A stretch of 64,000 nucleotides of DNA, taken from assembly GCA_049976205.1 (NCBI GenBank), contig JBMFIR010000001.1, forward strand, positions 1 to 64,000, written 5' to 3'. The position numbers were made by a program, and so were the translations under genes. The notes beneath the pieces were generated by a model, which was given only the letters and a program-made list of their open reading frames with translations, made no database searches and had not been told where the DNA came from. Shown piece by piece: positions 25,545-33,940 of this stretch; within the stretch, counting starts at the first letter, position 1, and each line of letters begins with the position of its first letter. Source of the stretch: WYEN01 sp049976205. Lineage in GTDB: Archaea > Thermoproteota > Thermoprotei_A > Sulfolobales > AG1.

Positions 25545-26285
25545 TTGGAAAAAGATCAAGGTAATGCATCCAGTTCATATTTAGCCTTAAGAGACAAGGT
25601 TATTGAGGCACTTTCTAAAATAGCTAGAGAAGGTATGTATGAGAAAGCTAGTAGCAGAATAGTTTTCGGCTTAGACAAGATCTTTAGAAGAATACTAGCA
25701 GAGAACCTTGTGGGTAGAACCATGCTTGATATGGGGTGCGGCTCAGGTGTTATGTATAAGTATTGTTACGGGTATCTAAGACTGCTAGATGATAAATATA
25801 GACTTAATCCTCTCTATATTCTCCTAGACCCACTATTAGATTTCATAGAGTTAACTCATAGAATTTATAAAGGAGATCCTTATACAGACATAGTTCAAGC
25901 ATATGCAGAGTATCTTCCTTTCAGAGAAAAATCTATTGATACTATTATTTCAGCTTTTATGCTTCGCGACATTATTGATCTGGCTAGGACAATAGTTAAC
26001 ATGCTCTATGTTGCAAAAAAGAGGATAATGATACTAGACTTCTATAAGCCACCTAGTAAACTCGTATATTTAGCAGAACTACTCTACATCTACTTAATCG
26101 TTCCAGTAATAATTTTATTGACGTATCCACGGTTGATCCGTGAGTATCTCTATCTAGCTCCGACAGTGATTACGCAGAATAGTATACATGAAGTAGCAGA
26201 TATTTTTAAGAGATTTAGTAACGGAAAAACAGATCTGAGATGTTGGTTCAGGTGCACTATATTTCTACTAAAGATTCAGAGATAA
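25545..26285 (+). CDS. SAM-dependent methyltransferase (UbiE-like class I)
   Basis: 246 aa from a TTG. Motif I is LDMGCGSGVMYKY (about 61-73), an acidic ribose-binding motif follows in YILLDPLLD, and motif IV is IDTIISAFMLRDI. A hydrophobic segment near residues 175-200 (LYIYLIVPVIILLTYP) suggests a membrane-associated substrate, as in UbiE/MenG or lipid methyltransferases. Divergent from the ABC exporter. Exact substrate unknown. Confidence 0.75.
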   Translation: MEKDQGNASSSYLALRDKVIEALSKIAREGMYEKASSRIVFGLDKIFRRILAENLVGRTMLDMGCGSGVMYKYCYGYLRLLDDKYRLNPLYILLDPLLDFIELTHRIYKGDPYTDIVQAYAEYLPFREKSIDTIISAFMLRDIIDLARTIVNMLYVAKKRIMILDFYKPPSKLVYLAELLYIYLIVPVIILLTYPRLIREYLYLAPTVITQNSIHEVADIFKRFSNGKTDLRCWFRCTIFLLKIQR

Positions 26286-26308
26286 TCTACATATCGAGAT
26301 AGAATTTA

Positions 26309-26318
26309 GCTTATATAT
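26309..26318 (+). promoter_or_regulatory. TATA box of the uL16 gene
   Basis: GCTTATATAT about 33 bp before the uL16 ATG; start of transcription expected near 26340. Confidence 0.45.
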
Positions 26319-26350
26319 CCCTCTAGAAATAATTTTCTCTTGAGAATAAA

Positions 26351-26863
26351 ATGCCTCTTAGACCTGCTAGGTGCTATACAGATAGGAAGAAGCCTCCTTA
26401 CACTAGGAGGGAGTATATAGATGGTATTCCACCGCCTAAGATAACAAAATTTGTTATGGGGAATCCTCACTTATCGTATAGCTATGTTATTAGAGTCATT
26501 GCAGAAAGAGAGCTATTAATTAGGCATAATGCTTTAGAGGCGGCTAGAGCTGATGCTCACAGATATTTGAGCAAATATATCGGTGAAGATAAATACATGC
26601 TTGTTATTAGAAAATATCCTCATCAAGTTATTAGAGAGAACAAGATGCTTGCTTTCGCCGGAGCAGACCGTTTGCAGGAGGGGATGAGAAGAGCTTTTGG
26701 AAAACCAATAGGTACAGGCGCCTTTACAAGACCTGATGACGTTGTGCTAGAAGTATATGTAGCAAGCAAAGATCATATACCGGTAGCTTATGAAGCTCTT
26801 AGAAGAGCAAAGGCTAAACTACCAGGCTCTTACAGAATCGTGGTTGAAGAAATCTCTAAGTAG
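26351..26863 (+). CDS. rpl10e: Ribosomal protein uL16 (L10e)
   Basis: 170 aa, typical archaeal length. N-terminus MPLRPARCYTDRKKPPYTRREYI and the block GADRLQEGMRRAFGKPIGTGA are diagnostic. uL16 sits near the peptidyl transferase centre of the 50S subunit. Followed by an ncRNA-rich gap. Confidence 0.97.
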   Translation: MPLRPARCYTDRKKPPYTRREYIDGIPPPKITKFVMGNPHLSYSYVIRVIAERELLIRHNALEAARADAHRYLSKYIGEDKYMLVIRKYPHQVIRENKMLAFAGADRLQEGMRRAFGKPIGTGAFTRPDDVVLEVYVASKDHIPVAYEALRRAKAKLPGSYRIVVEEISK

Positions 26864-26933
26864 CATATATGTAAATCTCGTCGAATAAAGATCTGTCGTA
26901 TAGAAATTATAATTCTCATAGCAAAATTATTAT

Positions 26934-26989
26934 TGAATGATGAAGCTGACATAGTATGATTAGATGATTACGGGTTGATGGTCTGAGAG
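26934..26989 (+). ncRNA. Probable C/D box guide sRNA
   Basis: C box ATGATGA (26937-26943), C'-like ATGATTA (26964-26970) and D box CTGA (26983-26986), with a 12-nt spacer CGGGTTGATGGT before D, the right length for an archaeal 2'-O-methylation guide. The D' box is not clear. Located 70 bp after the uL16 stop in a gap without reading frames. Confidence 0.55.
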
Positions 26990-27028
26990 TAAGCACTCCA
27001 CCACACTACATCTTCTGTTTGTCCCTAC

Positions 27029-27040
27029 GCTTTTATTTCA
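27029..27040 (+). promoter_or_regulatory. TATA box for the ncRNA at about 27060
   Basis: GCTTTTATTT lies 25-30 bp before the point where base composition jumps from AT-rich to GC-rich (about 27060), the correct spacing for an archaeal start. Confidence 0.4.
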
Positions 27041-27059
27041 ATTATTTTGTGTTTATTCA

Positions 27060-27215
27060 TGATTGGGTGTAGAGACTTATTCCTCAGCTACTCACTAAGT
27101 CTAGCGGCTAGTGGTAGGTGGGTTATGGAACTCTTTCGAGCCCAACGACACGAGGCTCATATCTCCATAACCACACTCGCCCTATTAGGCATAGCCCACA
27201 TCGGTGCAAGAAATC
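27060..27215 (+). ncRNA. GC-rich structured ncRNA with an H/ACA-type hairpin
   Basis: About 50% G+C in a 36% genome. Main hairpin: 8-bp lower stem GGTTATGG (27121-27128) / CCATAACC (27165-27172), a bulged pocket (AACTCTTTC on the 5' side, ATATCT on the 3' side), an upper stem GAGCC/GGCTC (27138-27142/27154-27158), an 11-nt GA-containing loop, and ACA at 27173-27175 directly after the lower stem. The pocket-to-ACA distance (6+8 nt) is that of pseudouridylation guides. A second hairpin CTACTCACTA/TAGTGGTAG (27088-27097/27109-27117) precedes it. An alternative pairing GTGGGTTAT/ATAGCCCAC also exists. It does not carry RNase P or SRP signature sequences. Confidence 0.55.
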
Positions 27216-27346
27216 ATCCTTTATAAAAAGACTTCTATTAACATGAAAAAAGATTCAGCTCAGATAAGTTATTTTTCCTAGAACTCTGCAGTTTAAAAAT
27301 ATCTCTTTACTTATCCAAATTCTTTTTAGGAGGGTCAAAAAACAAA

Positions 27347-28228
27347 GTGTCTATTAACCAAGAAGAGAAGAGAATGTCGCTACTAGAGCATTTAGATGAG
27401 CTAAGAGCCAGAATCCTGAGAGTATTCATAGCTTATATTATTATATCCATAATTTTGTTTGCTCCACTAAATCTTTTTTACTCAAATAGTGATGAGACTA
27501 CCAGTAAAAATTCTGTCGTGGCGAGTAACCCCTTAGATTATATAATTATGGCAATGGTGAATTTCTTAAATAGATTAAGTGGTCAGGGATACGATTCTTT
27601 AACCACAAGATTCATTATATTTACTAAAGAATATATGTTGCCCGAGAATACAGTAATTATATCTGGTGGAGCAACTGTTGCTATTTTCACAATTATTAAA
27701 ACAACACTTACTCTCTCGATACTATTAATATCACCGTACGTAGCTTATGAGATATTAGCATTTGTATGGCCTGCTCTATATCCTCACGAGAGAAGAATAG
27801 TAAGAAAATACGTTTTTATAGCATCTGTGTATTTGTTAATGGGCATTCTTGTAGGATATTTTATTGTTGCTCGCAGCGTAGTTAGAGCAGGTTATTTCTG
27901 GTCTATCTCAGTAGGTGCTCAATATTATTTAAATATATCTAATTTTATTGATGATGTAATAACCTCGATGCTAGGTTCATTAATAGTCTTTGTTGTTCCT
28001 CTAGCAATGATAATAGCTACGGAACTCGGTTTCCTGAATCCTCATTCTGAGCTAATTAAGAATAGAAAGATCCTTTATACGATAGCATGGATCCTCTTAG
28101 TATTCTTCTTACCGGACGTGACAGCAGTGATTCTCTTCCTAATATTTATATTAGTATACGAGCCCTCATTCATTTATATGAAACATATCGCTAAGAGAAA
28201 AATTAGGGAAAGTGGTGCAATCACATAG
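27347..28228 (+). CDS. tatC: Twin-arginine translocase subunit TatC
   Basis: 293 aa from a GTG with AGGAGGGTC 10 nt upstream. The N-terminal MSLLEHLDELRARIL segment and about six membrane helices are the TatC hallmark. TatC recognises twin-arginine signal peptides and with TatA moves folded proteins across the membrane. An unusually long first external loop (about residues 47-100) separates TM1 from TM2. No tatA is in the window. Confidence 0.92.
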   Translation: MSINQEEKRMSLLEHLDELRARILRVFIAYIIISIILFAPLNLFYSNSDETTSKNSVVASNPLDYIIMAMVNFLNRLSGQGYDSLTTRFIIFTKEYMLPENTVIISGGATVAIFTIIKTTLTLSILLISPYVAYEILAFVWPALYPHERRIVRKYVFIASVYLLMGILVGYFIVARSVVRAGYFWSISVGAQYYLNISNFIDDVITSMLGSLIVFVVPLAMIIATELGFLNPHSELIKNRKILYTIAWILLVFFLPDVTAVILFLIFILVYEPSFIYMKHIAKRKIRESGAIT

Positions 28229-28285
28229 AATTTATCGAGATGCTAAAAACTCTTTAAAAATTTTAACTAATAAACATTCTTGTAT

Positions 28286-29530
28286 TTACAGTAGAGAAGA
28301 CTTGACAATAGTAGCGTAATCAACGTCTTTACCTACTACTACTCCAGGATAAATTATAGAGTACGCTCCTATTTTTACTCCTGGTAGAATAGAGGTATTT
28401 ATTCCTGTTTTTACATATCCTCCTACAAAGGCACCTAATTTCTTTCTACCACTAGATACTCTAACTCCCTTAATAGTTACTTTAACAGGTTCTTCATCGA
28501 ATCTTAAGTTAGCTACCAAGGTTCCTGCGCCAAAATTAACATTTTCACAGATCACTGAATCCCCTACGTAATTTAGGTGAGGTAATTTCGTGTCTTCGAA
28601 AATAACGCTCTCCTTAACCTCTGTGGAAAAACCTATCCTAGATCTCTTCCCAATATATGTGTAGGGTCTAATATATGAATTTGGTCCAACTATTGCTTCT
28701 TCATCAATGTATACTGGTCCCTCAATATATGTACTACCTTTAACGACAGCTCCCTCCCCTATGTATACTGGTCCCTCAATATGTACTCCTGGATCTATTT
28801 TTCCTTTTATGATTCTCGTATTTAATTCACTAAGTAATTTTTTATGTATATCAATTAAATCCCACGGTCTACCTATATCTCTCCAATGCTCTTTCGAGCT
28901 ATTAACGAGTTTTATTTCATAACCTCTTTCAGTAGCTATCTCTATTAAGTCTGTTAATTCGTATTCTCCTCTGTCAGATACTTCTATTTTATTAACATAC
29001 TCGAGAACTTCTTTACTGAATCTATATACACCGGCGTTTATTATATTAGACGGAAGACTCTTCTCCTCCGGTTTCTCAATTATTTTCAAAACTCTATCCT
29101 CAGATAATACTAACACACCGTAATTCCAAGGATCATCTACGGATACTCCTACTAAACTGTTTCGTGGAGAATTCAATATACTCTCTACAACGTCTTTCTC
29201 AATGAAGAGATCTCCGTAAACTATTATGGCCTCGTCAGATTTTACATGAGGATAAGCGATCTGCACCGCATGTCCTGTTCCAAGCTCTTTTCCTTGTCTC
29301 ACTAACTCTATTTCAAGGCCTGTTCTATTGCTATACTCATCGACAAATTTCTTGATCAAATCATATTTGTATTCAGCAACTACTACTGCTCTAGATATTT
29401 TGGATCTGAATAAATCAAGTATTCTCTCTATAAGAGGTTTACCGAGTATAGGTATTAAGGGTTTAGGTCTTGTATCGGTAATAGGTTTCAGTCTCTCTCC
29501 CTTTCCACCAGCTAATAAGATAAGCTCCAT
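28286..29530 (-). CDS. Bifunctional sugar-1-phosphate nucleotidylyltransferase / left-handed beta-helix acetyltransferase
   Basis: 414 aa. N-terminal nucleotidyltransferase domain with LAGGKGERLKPITDTRPKPLIPI (first part residues 6-25) and the YGD metal site. The C-terminal 170 residues form hexapeptide repeats (IEGPVYIGEGAVVKGS, then PGVKIGAYSIIYPGV). This is the archaeal GlmU-like layout; a Sulfolobus relative makes UDP-GlcNAc/dTDP-glucose. Likely supplies nucleotide sugars for glycans. glmS and PGI/PMI of the same pathway lie elsewhere in this window. Divergent from the HDAC-like gene. Confidence 0.88.
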   Translation of the reverse strand: MELILLAGGKGERLKPITDTRPKPLIPILGKPLIERILDLFRSKISRAVVVAEYKYDLIKKFVDEYSNRTGLEIELVRQGKELGTGHAVQIAYPHVKSDEAIIVYGDLFIEKDVVESILNSPRNSLVGVSVDDPWNYGVLVLSEDRVLKIIEKPEEKSLPSNIINAGVYRFSKEVLEYVNKIEVSDRGEYELTDLIEIATERGYEIKLVNSSKEHWRDIGRPWDLIDIHKKLLSELNTRIIKGKIDPGVHIEGPVYIGEGAVVKGSTYIEGPVYIDEEAIVGPNSYIRPYTYIGKRSRIGFSTEVKESVIFEDTKLPHLNYVGDSVICENVNFGAGTLVANLRFDEEPVKVTIKGVRVSSGRKKLGAFVGGYVKTGINTSILPGVKIGAYSIIYPGVVVGKDVDYATIVKSSLL

Positions 29531-29602
29531 TGCGAACCCAATGTAGATTTTACATGAATAAAATTATATATGAATTCAACGAGTTATGTTGTTAGGAGAC
29601 AA

Positions 29603-30673
29603 ATGGTTTGTAAAACTGCTTTTTTATATAACGAGGATTTTCTTAAATACGATTTTGGTTCTTGGCACCCTTTTAAACCCTATAGATGGATAAGTGTTCT
29701 AGATATCTTGGAGAAGAAAAATGTTTTTCGGGAGGGTTTAGTGGATAAGATACTATCAAAAAAAGCTTCATTAGAAGAACTTCTCTTAGTGCATACAGAA
29801 GACTACATAGAATTCGTTAAGAAAACATCTGAGAAGGGAGAGGGGTATTTAGACTATGGAGACACTCCTGCTAGAAAAGGAGTTTTTGAGGGAGCACTAG
29901 CCAGAGTCGGAGCATCAATTCACTCAATTGAATTAATTCTTGAAGGAAGATACAAACACACGTTTAACCCATGTGGAGGATTGCATCACGCAAGAAAATC
30001 ATCTGCAGCAGGCTTCTGCGTATTTAATGACTTAGCTGTAGCAGCCAGATATGCCCAGAGGAGATACGGTGTTAAAAAAATCGCTATTATAGACGTTGAT
30101 GGTCACCATGGAGATGGCACACAAGAAATCTTTTACGAAGATCCCACAGTACTAACAATATCTCTACATAGATACGGTATCTATCCAGGCACTGGATGGT
30201 ATACAGAGGTTGGTTCTGGAGAGGGAGAAGGCTACAATATTAATATACCTTTTCCCTACCCTGTTGATGATGAATCCTATCTCTACGCTTTTGATGAAAT
30301 AGTTATCCCAGTGGTTGAAGAATTTAGACCAGAGCTAATTATTCTTCAGTATGGAGCAGACTCTCATTATAGCGATCCATTGGCGGGTGTGGGGTTAACA
30401 ACATATGGTTACAGAGAAGTTATGAAAAGAATTCACGAATTAGCACATAGGATCAGCTATGATAGGTTTATGGTTACTGGAGGAGGAGGTTATGATCTTG
30501 ACATAACAGCAAGGATCTGGAGTATAGGTTTTATCACGTTAGCAGATCTCGATGTAGATGTCAGTGATCTTCACGATAAAATAAATATAGGAAGCTATGA
30601 AGCGCGGTTCGATGCTCGTGACTTCATTAATAAGATAAAGAATTTCTTAAAGAAATACTACAAGAACCTCTAG
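29603..30673 (+). CDS. Histone deacetylase-superfamily amidohydrolase (AcuC/APAH-like)
   Basis: 356 aa from the ATG at 29603, chosen because GTTAGGAG lies 4 nt before it and the TATA-like AATTATATA overlaps an earlier in-frame ATG at 29570. Zinc and catalytic motifs: GGLHHARKSSAAGFCVFNDLAVA (first part), VDGHHGDGTQ (Asp/His zinc ligands) and the Tyr-containing TGGGGYD near the C-terminus. Since the organism shows Alba and no histone, substrates may be acetylated Alba, acetylpolyamines or other proteins. Confidence 0.9.
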   Translation: MVCKTAFLYNEDFLKYDFGSWHPFKPYRWISVLDILEKKNVFREGLVDKILSKKASLEELLLVHTEDYIEFVKKTSEKGEGYLDYGDTPARKGVFEGALARVGASIHSIELILEGRYKHTFNPCGGLHHARKSSAAGFCVFNDLAVAARYAQRRYGVKKIAIIDVDGHHGDGTQEIFYEDPTVLTISLHRYGIYPGTGWYTEVGSGEGEGYNINIPFPYPVDDESYLYAFDEIVIPVVEEFRPELIILQYGADSHYSDPLAGVGLTTYGYREVMKRIHELAHRISYDRFMVTGGGGYDLDITARIWSIGFITLADLDVDVSDLHDKINIGSYEARFDARDFINKIKNFLKKYYKNL

Positions 30674-30745
30674 AGTATATGTGAGAGATACAGGGAGACA
30701 AAAATTTTTCCTCCCCCAACACATAATATATTATTGGATTAAGGC

Positions 30746-30843
30746 GCCGGGGTGGCCGAGCGGTCTAAGGCGGCGGGCTGCAGTGGTGTCTGCATATCCG
30801 CCTGATACCCGTTTAATCGCGGGTTCGAATCCCGCCCCCGGCT
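30746..30843 (+). tRNA. tRNA-Cys (GCA) with 23-nt intron
   Basis: Acceptor GCCGGGG/CCCCGGC, D arm GCC/GGC, anticodon stem GCGGG/CCCGT (one G-U), T arm GCGGG-TTCGAAT-CCCGC. Anticodon GCA at 30780-30782; the discriminator is U73 (30843), the identity base of Cys tRNAs. Intron 30784-30806 between positions 37 and 38. No encoded CCA. A TATA-like ACATAATATATTATT (30721-30735) precedes it. Confidence 0.92.
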
Positions 30844-30863
30844 CTCGCTATTTATCTTCTTGA

Positions 30864-31916
30864 TCAGCGAATTTTTAAGAGATCTTGGAATATTTTATTT
30901 AGTAGTTCATTTACTCCGATTCTTTTAAGAGCGCTTATCATAGAGACCTCTTCTTTCTTAAATCCTACGTCTTTTAATCTCTCGACTATTTCTTTGATCT
31001 CTTCTTCAGATGCAATATCTATTTTATTTATTGCGACATATATTTTTCTATCTCCAATAATAGTTTGCACAAATTCTAATGTTTTTAGCTGCTGATCTAT
31101 TGTGTAATAGAAGTTTTTTCTCGGATCAATTAAAAATATGATTGCATCAGCCAAATACTTGAGTGAGTAAATCGCTTTTAATTCAATTGGGTTCATATCT
31201 GAAACCGGTCTGTCTAGTATACCTGGTGTATCAAGAATCATTACTCTAATATTTCTTTTCTCATCAATATAATGACCAATTATTATGCTCTTAGTGGTGA
31301 AGGGATAGTTAGAGATCTCTGGTTTAGCTCTAGAAACCACTGATAAAAATGTTGATTTACCTACCTGTGGCATTCCTGTTAACACGATCTTCGGAATATT
31401 CTCCTCTAAACAAGGCATCTTAGACAATTCAATAACTATATTCTTTACAAGATCTATATTCCTTAATCTTCTTTTGACGATAGAAATTATTCTCCCTACA
31501 AACTCCCTAGATAATCTCTTCAAGTCCTCAACATTATCTGTCTCAAAAATTCTTCTTTTGTAATCTTTATATATTTTCTTCACGAGTGCTGATACAGTTC
31601 TGCATTCTCTTAAGAAATTGTCGTATTGATCATCGTATATACTTCTAATTAGTTCTGAATAGAAAATTGGCATATGCGATGTCAACGGCATCTTCTCACA
31701 TAAAGAGACGAAATTTAAGACCTCGTTGAGACATCTAAGAATCTTCTTACTGTATATCTCTCTAGCTCTCACAATAGGATCTCTTACGCGAGTAGATATA
31801 GATACACGTTCCAAGTATCTACTAAGTACTCTATTTCTTAAGTATTCAAGATCTTGAATATTTATAGTTCTTAGATATCTGCTAAAACAAAGTGATTCTT
31901 TATAGGATCCATTCAT
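30864..31916 (-). CDS. NOG1-family GTPase
   Basis: 350 aa. A helical N-terminal half (about 1-175) precedes a TRAFAC GTPase domain: G1 GMPQVGKST, switch YPFTTKSI, G3 DTPGILDRP, and N-K-I-D as G4. The N-P-I-E-L-K-A-I block is typical of NOG1, which helps assemble the 60S (archaeal 50S) subunit. Length agrees with archaeal members. Confidence 0.88.
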   Translation of the reverse strand: MNGSYKESLCFSRYLRTINIQDLEYLRNRVLSRYLERVSISTRVRDPIVRAREIYSKKILRCLNEVLNFVSLCEKMPLTSHMPIFYSELIRSIYDDQYDNFLRECRTVSALVKKIYKDYKRRIFETDNVEDLKRLSREFVGRIISIVKRRLRNIDLVKNIVIELSKMPCLEENIPKIVLTGMPQVGKSTFLSVVSRAKPEISNYPFTTKSIIIGHYIDEKRNIRVMILDTPGILDRPVSDMNPIELKAIYSLKYLADAIIFLIDPRKNFYYTIDQQLKTLEFVQTIIGDRKIYVAINKIDIASEEEIKEIVERLKDVGFKKEEVSMISALKRIGVNELLNKIFQDLLKIR

Positions 31917-32041
31917 TTTCTAGTCTCTTCCTAATACATCTAGGATATTCACAGTAAAATTTTTGAGACGATTTTCTATGAGTATTTCTATACTTATGCT
32001 AAAATTACTTAAAAATCATAGTATATAGTGGATGTGTATTA

Positions 32042-32587
32042 ATGGAGTATGAAGCAAAATTCAAAGCTTCTTCACTAGATGAGATTGAGAGAACCTTAAG
32101 AAATTTAGGAGCAGTTTTTGAGGAGGAGGTTTATGAAGAAGATCACTACATAGATCTATATCCGTGTGTAAAATTAAAAGAGAGAGATGAGGCTCTTAGA
32201 ATAAGGATCTCTAGAGGGAACAGAACTTCTCAGAGAGGTGAGTTAACTTATAAAGGTCCGAAGATTAAGAAGAATCTTAAGATAAGAGAGGAGTTAACTG
32301 TTGAGGTTTCGGATCCTCATGTTCTAATAGAGATATTTAAGAGATTAGGATTTAGAGAGTATGTACTTAAGAAACATAGAAAGATCTATAGATTAGCTAA
32401 CTATAAAATATTTCTTGATCGCGTGGAGGACATAGGATCTTTCATAGAGATCGAGATAGAGGGTGTTAAATCAGCCGAAGAATTTATAGAGCATATCAAA
32501 AAATTCAAGTCCCTAGTTGGCATCACAGGAGATCATATTGTTAAATCTTATTTAGAGATGTGGCTTGAGGAGAGAGGCTATGCCTAA
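32042..32587 (+). CDS. CYTH-domain protein (CyaB / thiamine-triphosphatase-like)
   Basis: 181 aa. N-terminal E-x-E-x-K (Glu2, Glu4, Lys6), alternating charged strands (RIRISR, LTYKGPK, REELTVEV, FLDRVEDIGSFIEIEIEG) form the triphosphate tunnel of CYTH enzymes. Known activities include class IV adenylate cyclase and triphosphatases; I would not choose between them. First gene of an operon whose next start overlaps its stop. Confidence 0.85.
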   Translation: MEYEAKFKASSLDEIERTLRNLGAVFEEEVYEEDHYIDLYPCVKLKERDEALRIRISRGNRTSQRGELTYKGPKIKKNLKIREELTVEVSDPHVLIEIFKRLGFREYVLKKHRKIYRLANYKIFLDRVEDIGSFIEIEIEGVKSAEEFIEHIKKFKSLVGITGDHIVKSYLEMWLEERGYA

Positions 32588-33404
32588 GGAATTATCTGGT
32601 ATAATTGGATTAGTCACAGACTATGGTTTAAAAGATCCTTATGTGGGGTCTTTGAAAGCATCTATACTATCCATTAATCCCAGGGTCTCTATAGTAGACA
32701 TATCACATGAGGTTTCGAGCTTTGATGTTGCAGAAGGAGCCTATATACTACTATCTTCCTACAAAATTTTTCCGAGAGGAACAATATTTGTCGTTGTTGT
32801 GGATCCAGGTGTAGGATCTTCTAGAAAAGCACTTCTTATAGAGACAACTAATTACTACTTCATAGGACCTGACAATGGTGTGTTGAGACCCGCTACCGAT
32901 GAAGACGGGATCTTGCGAGTAATTAATTTAACTAATGATAAATACTTTAGGAAACCTGTTTCACCTACTTTCCATGGTAGAGATATTTTTGGTCCAGTTG
33001 CTGCGTATCTTACACTAGGTGTGGAGCCTGAGAAATTTGGTGAATCAATTGATCCAAAGGATATTGCTGAGGCTAAAATAGATCTCTACTGCGATAGATT
33101 TGGCGACTGGATAAAAACTTATGTGATATATATAGACAGATTTGGGAATGCAGTGACAGGTTGTAGAATCGAGAGGTTCTTTGAGTTAGTTAAAGATTTA
33201 AGAGAATCTCAACAAGTTATTATAAGGGTCAGAGGTGTTGAGAGCTACAGAGGTGTTTACTACAGAACTTTTAGTCTCGCTAAGCCTGGAGAAATAATAC
33301 TGTACACGGGAAGCACAGGGTTTATGGAGATTGGTGTTAATCTCTCTTCATTTGCTAAGAAAATCGGTTGTAGAAGAGGAGACGAGATCTGGATTAGTGC
33401 TTAG
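32580..33404 (+). CDS. SAM hydrolase / SAM hydroxide adenosyltransferase (DUF62)
   Basis: 274 aa from the ATG at 32580 (GAGGAG 8 nt upstream), overlapping the previous stop. Motifs: TDYGLKDPYVGSLK, VDISHEV, VVDPGVGSSRK, FIGPDNGVL, TFHGRDIFGPVAAYL and GNAVTG. The family cleaves S-adenosylmethionine to adenosine and methionine using an activated water. Typical archaeal length. Confidence 0.92.
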   Translation: MPKELSGIIGLVTDYGLKDPYVGSLKASILSINPRVSIVDISHEVSSFDVAEGAYILLSSYKIFPRGTIFVVVVDPGVGSSRKALLIETTNYYFIGPDNGVLRPATDEDGILRVINLTNDKYFRKPVSPTFHGRDIFGPVAAYLTLGVEPEKFGESIDPKDIAEAKIDLYCDRFGDWIKTYVIYIDRFGNAVTGCRIERFFELVKDLRESQQVIIRVRGVESYRGVYYRTFSLAKPGEIILYTGSTGFMEIGVNLSSFAKKIGCRRGDEIWISA

Positions 33405-33416
33405 TGGTGTCTTAGA

Positions 33417-33938
33417 ATGATTAAAAGAGGTGTTTTTCCGGGCAGATTCCAACCATTTCATCTAGGTCATTTAGAGACTGTTAAATGGTCTCTTGAGAGA
33501 GTCGATGAATTAATAATAGTGATTGGCACAGCTCAGGAGAGTCATACATTGGTTAATCCTTTTACAGCGGGAGAGAGAATGGTTATGATCAAGGAGGCTC
33601 TGAAAGAAGAGAAAATAGATCTTGGAAGAATCTACATTGTTCCTGTACCCGATGTATTAATGAATGCTGTTTGGGTTAGTTATGTGAGGATCTTCACACC
33701 AGATTTTCACTACGGGATCTCAAGAAATCCTCTTGTGATAAGACTATTTCGAGACGCTGGCTACGAGGTTCTTATCCCACCAGCATTTAATAGAGAGACC
33801 TACTCCTCAACTAAGATACGTATGCTCATGTTAGCAAATGATCCATCTTGGAAGGAGAGAGTCCCCAAAGCAGTTGCTAGATACATCGAGGAGATAAAAG
33901 GTGTCGAGAGAATCCGTGAAGTATCTGGGGTTGATTAG
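33417..33938 (+). CDS. nadM: Nicotinamide-nucleotide adenylyltransferase
   Basis: 173 aa. Nucleotide-binding GVFPGRFQPFHLGHLE with the H-x-G-H core, and C-terminal YSSTKIRMLM as the second ATP motif. Joins NMN and ATP to form NAD. Typical archaeal NadM length. Third gene of the operon, 12 bp after the SAM hydrolase gene. Confidence 0.95.
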   Translation: MIKRGVFPGRFQPFHLGHLETVKWSLERVDELIIVIGTAQESHTLVNPFTAGERMVMIKEALKEEKIDLGRIYIVPVPDVLMNAVWVSYVRIFTPDFHYGISRNPLVIRLFRDAGYEVLIPPAFNRETYSSTKIRMLMLANDPSWKERVPKAVARYIEEIKGVERIREVSGVD

Positions 33939-33940
33939 CT

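Noticed and set aside
27060..27215. RNase P RNA or SRP RNA
   Set aside because: Too short, and no conserved GAGGAAAGTCC-type or SRP helix 8 motifs are present.
30746..30843. Call as tRNA-Ser or tRNA-Leu because of the long insert
   Set aside because: The extra bases are an intron after position 37; the variable region is short and anticodon GCA with U73 fits Cys.
30681..30863. Possible 60-aa reading frame
   Set aside because: It runs across the tRNA-Cys gene and has no coding character.
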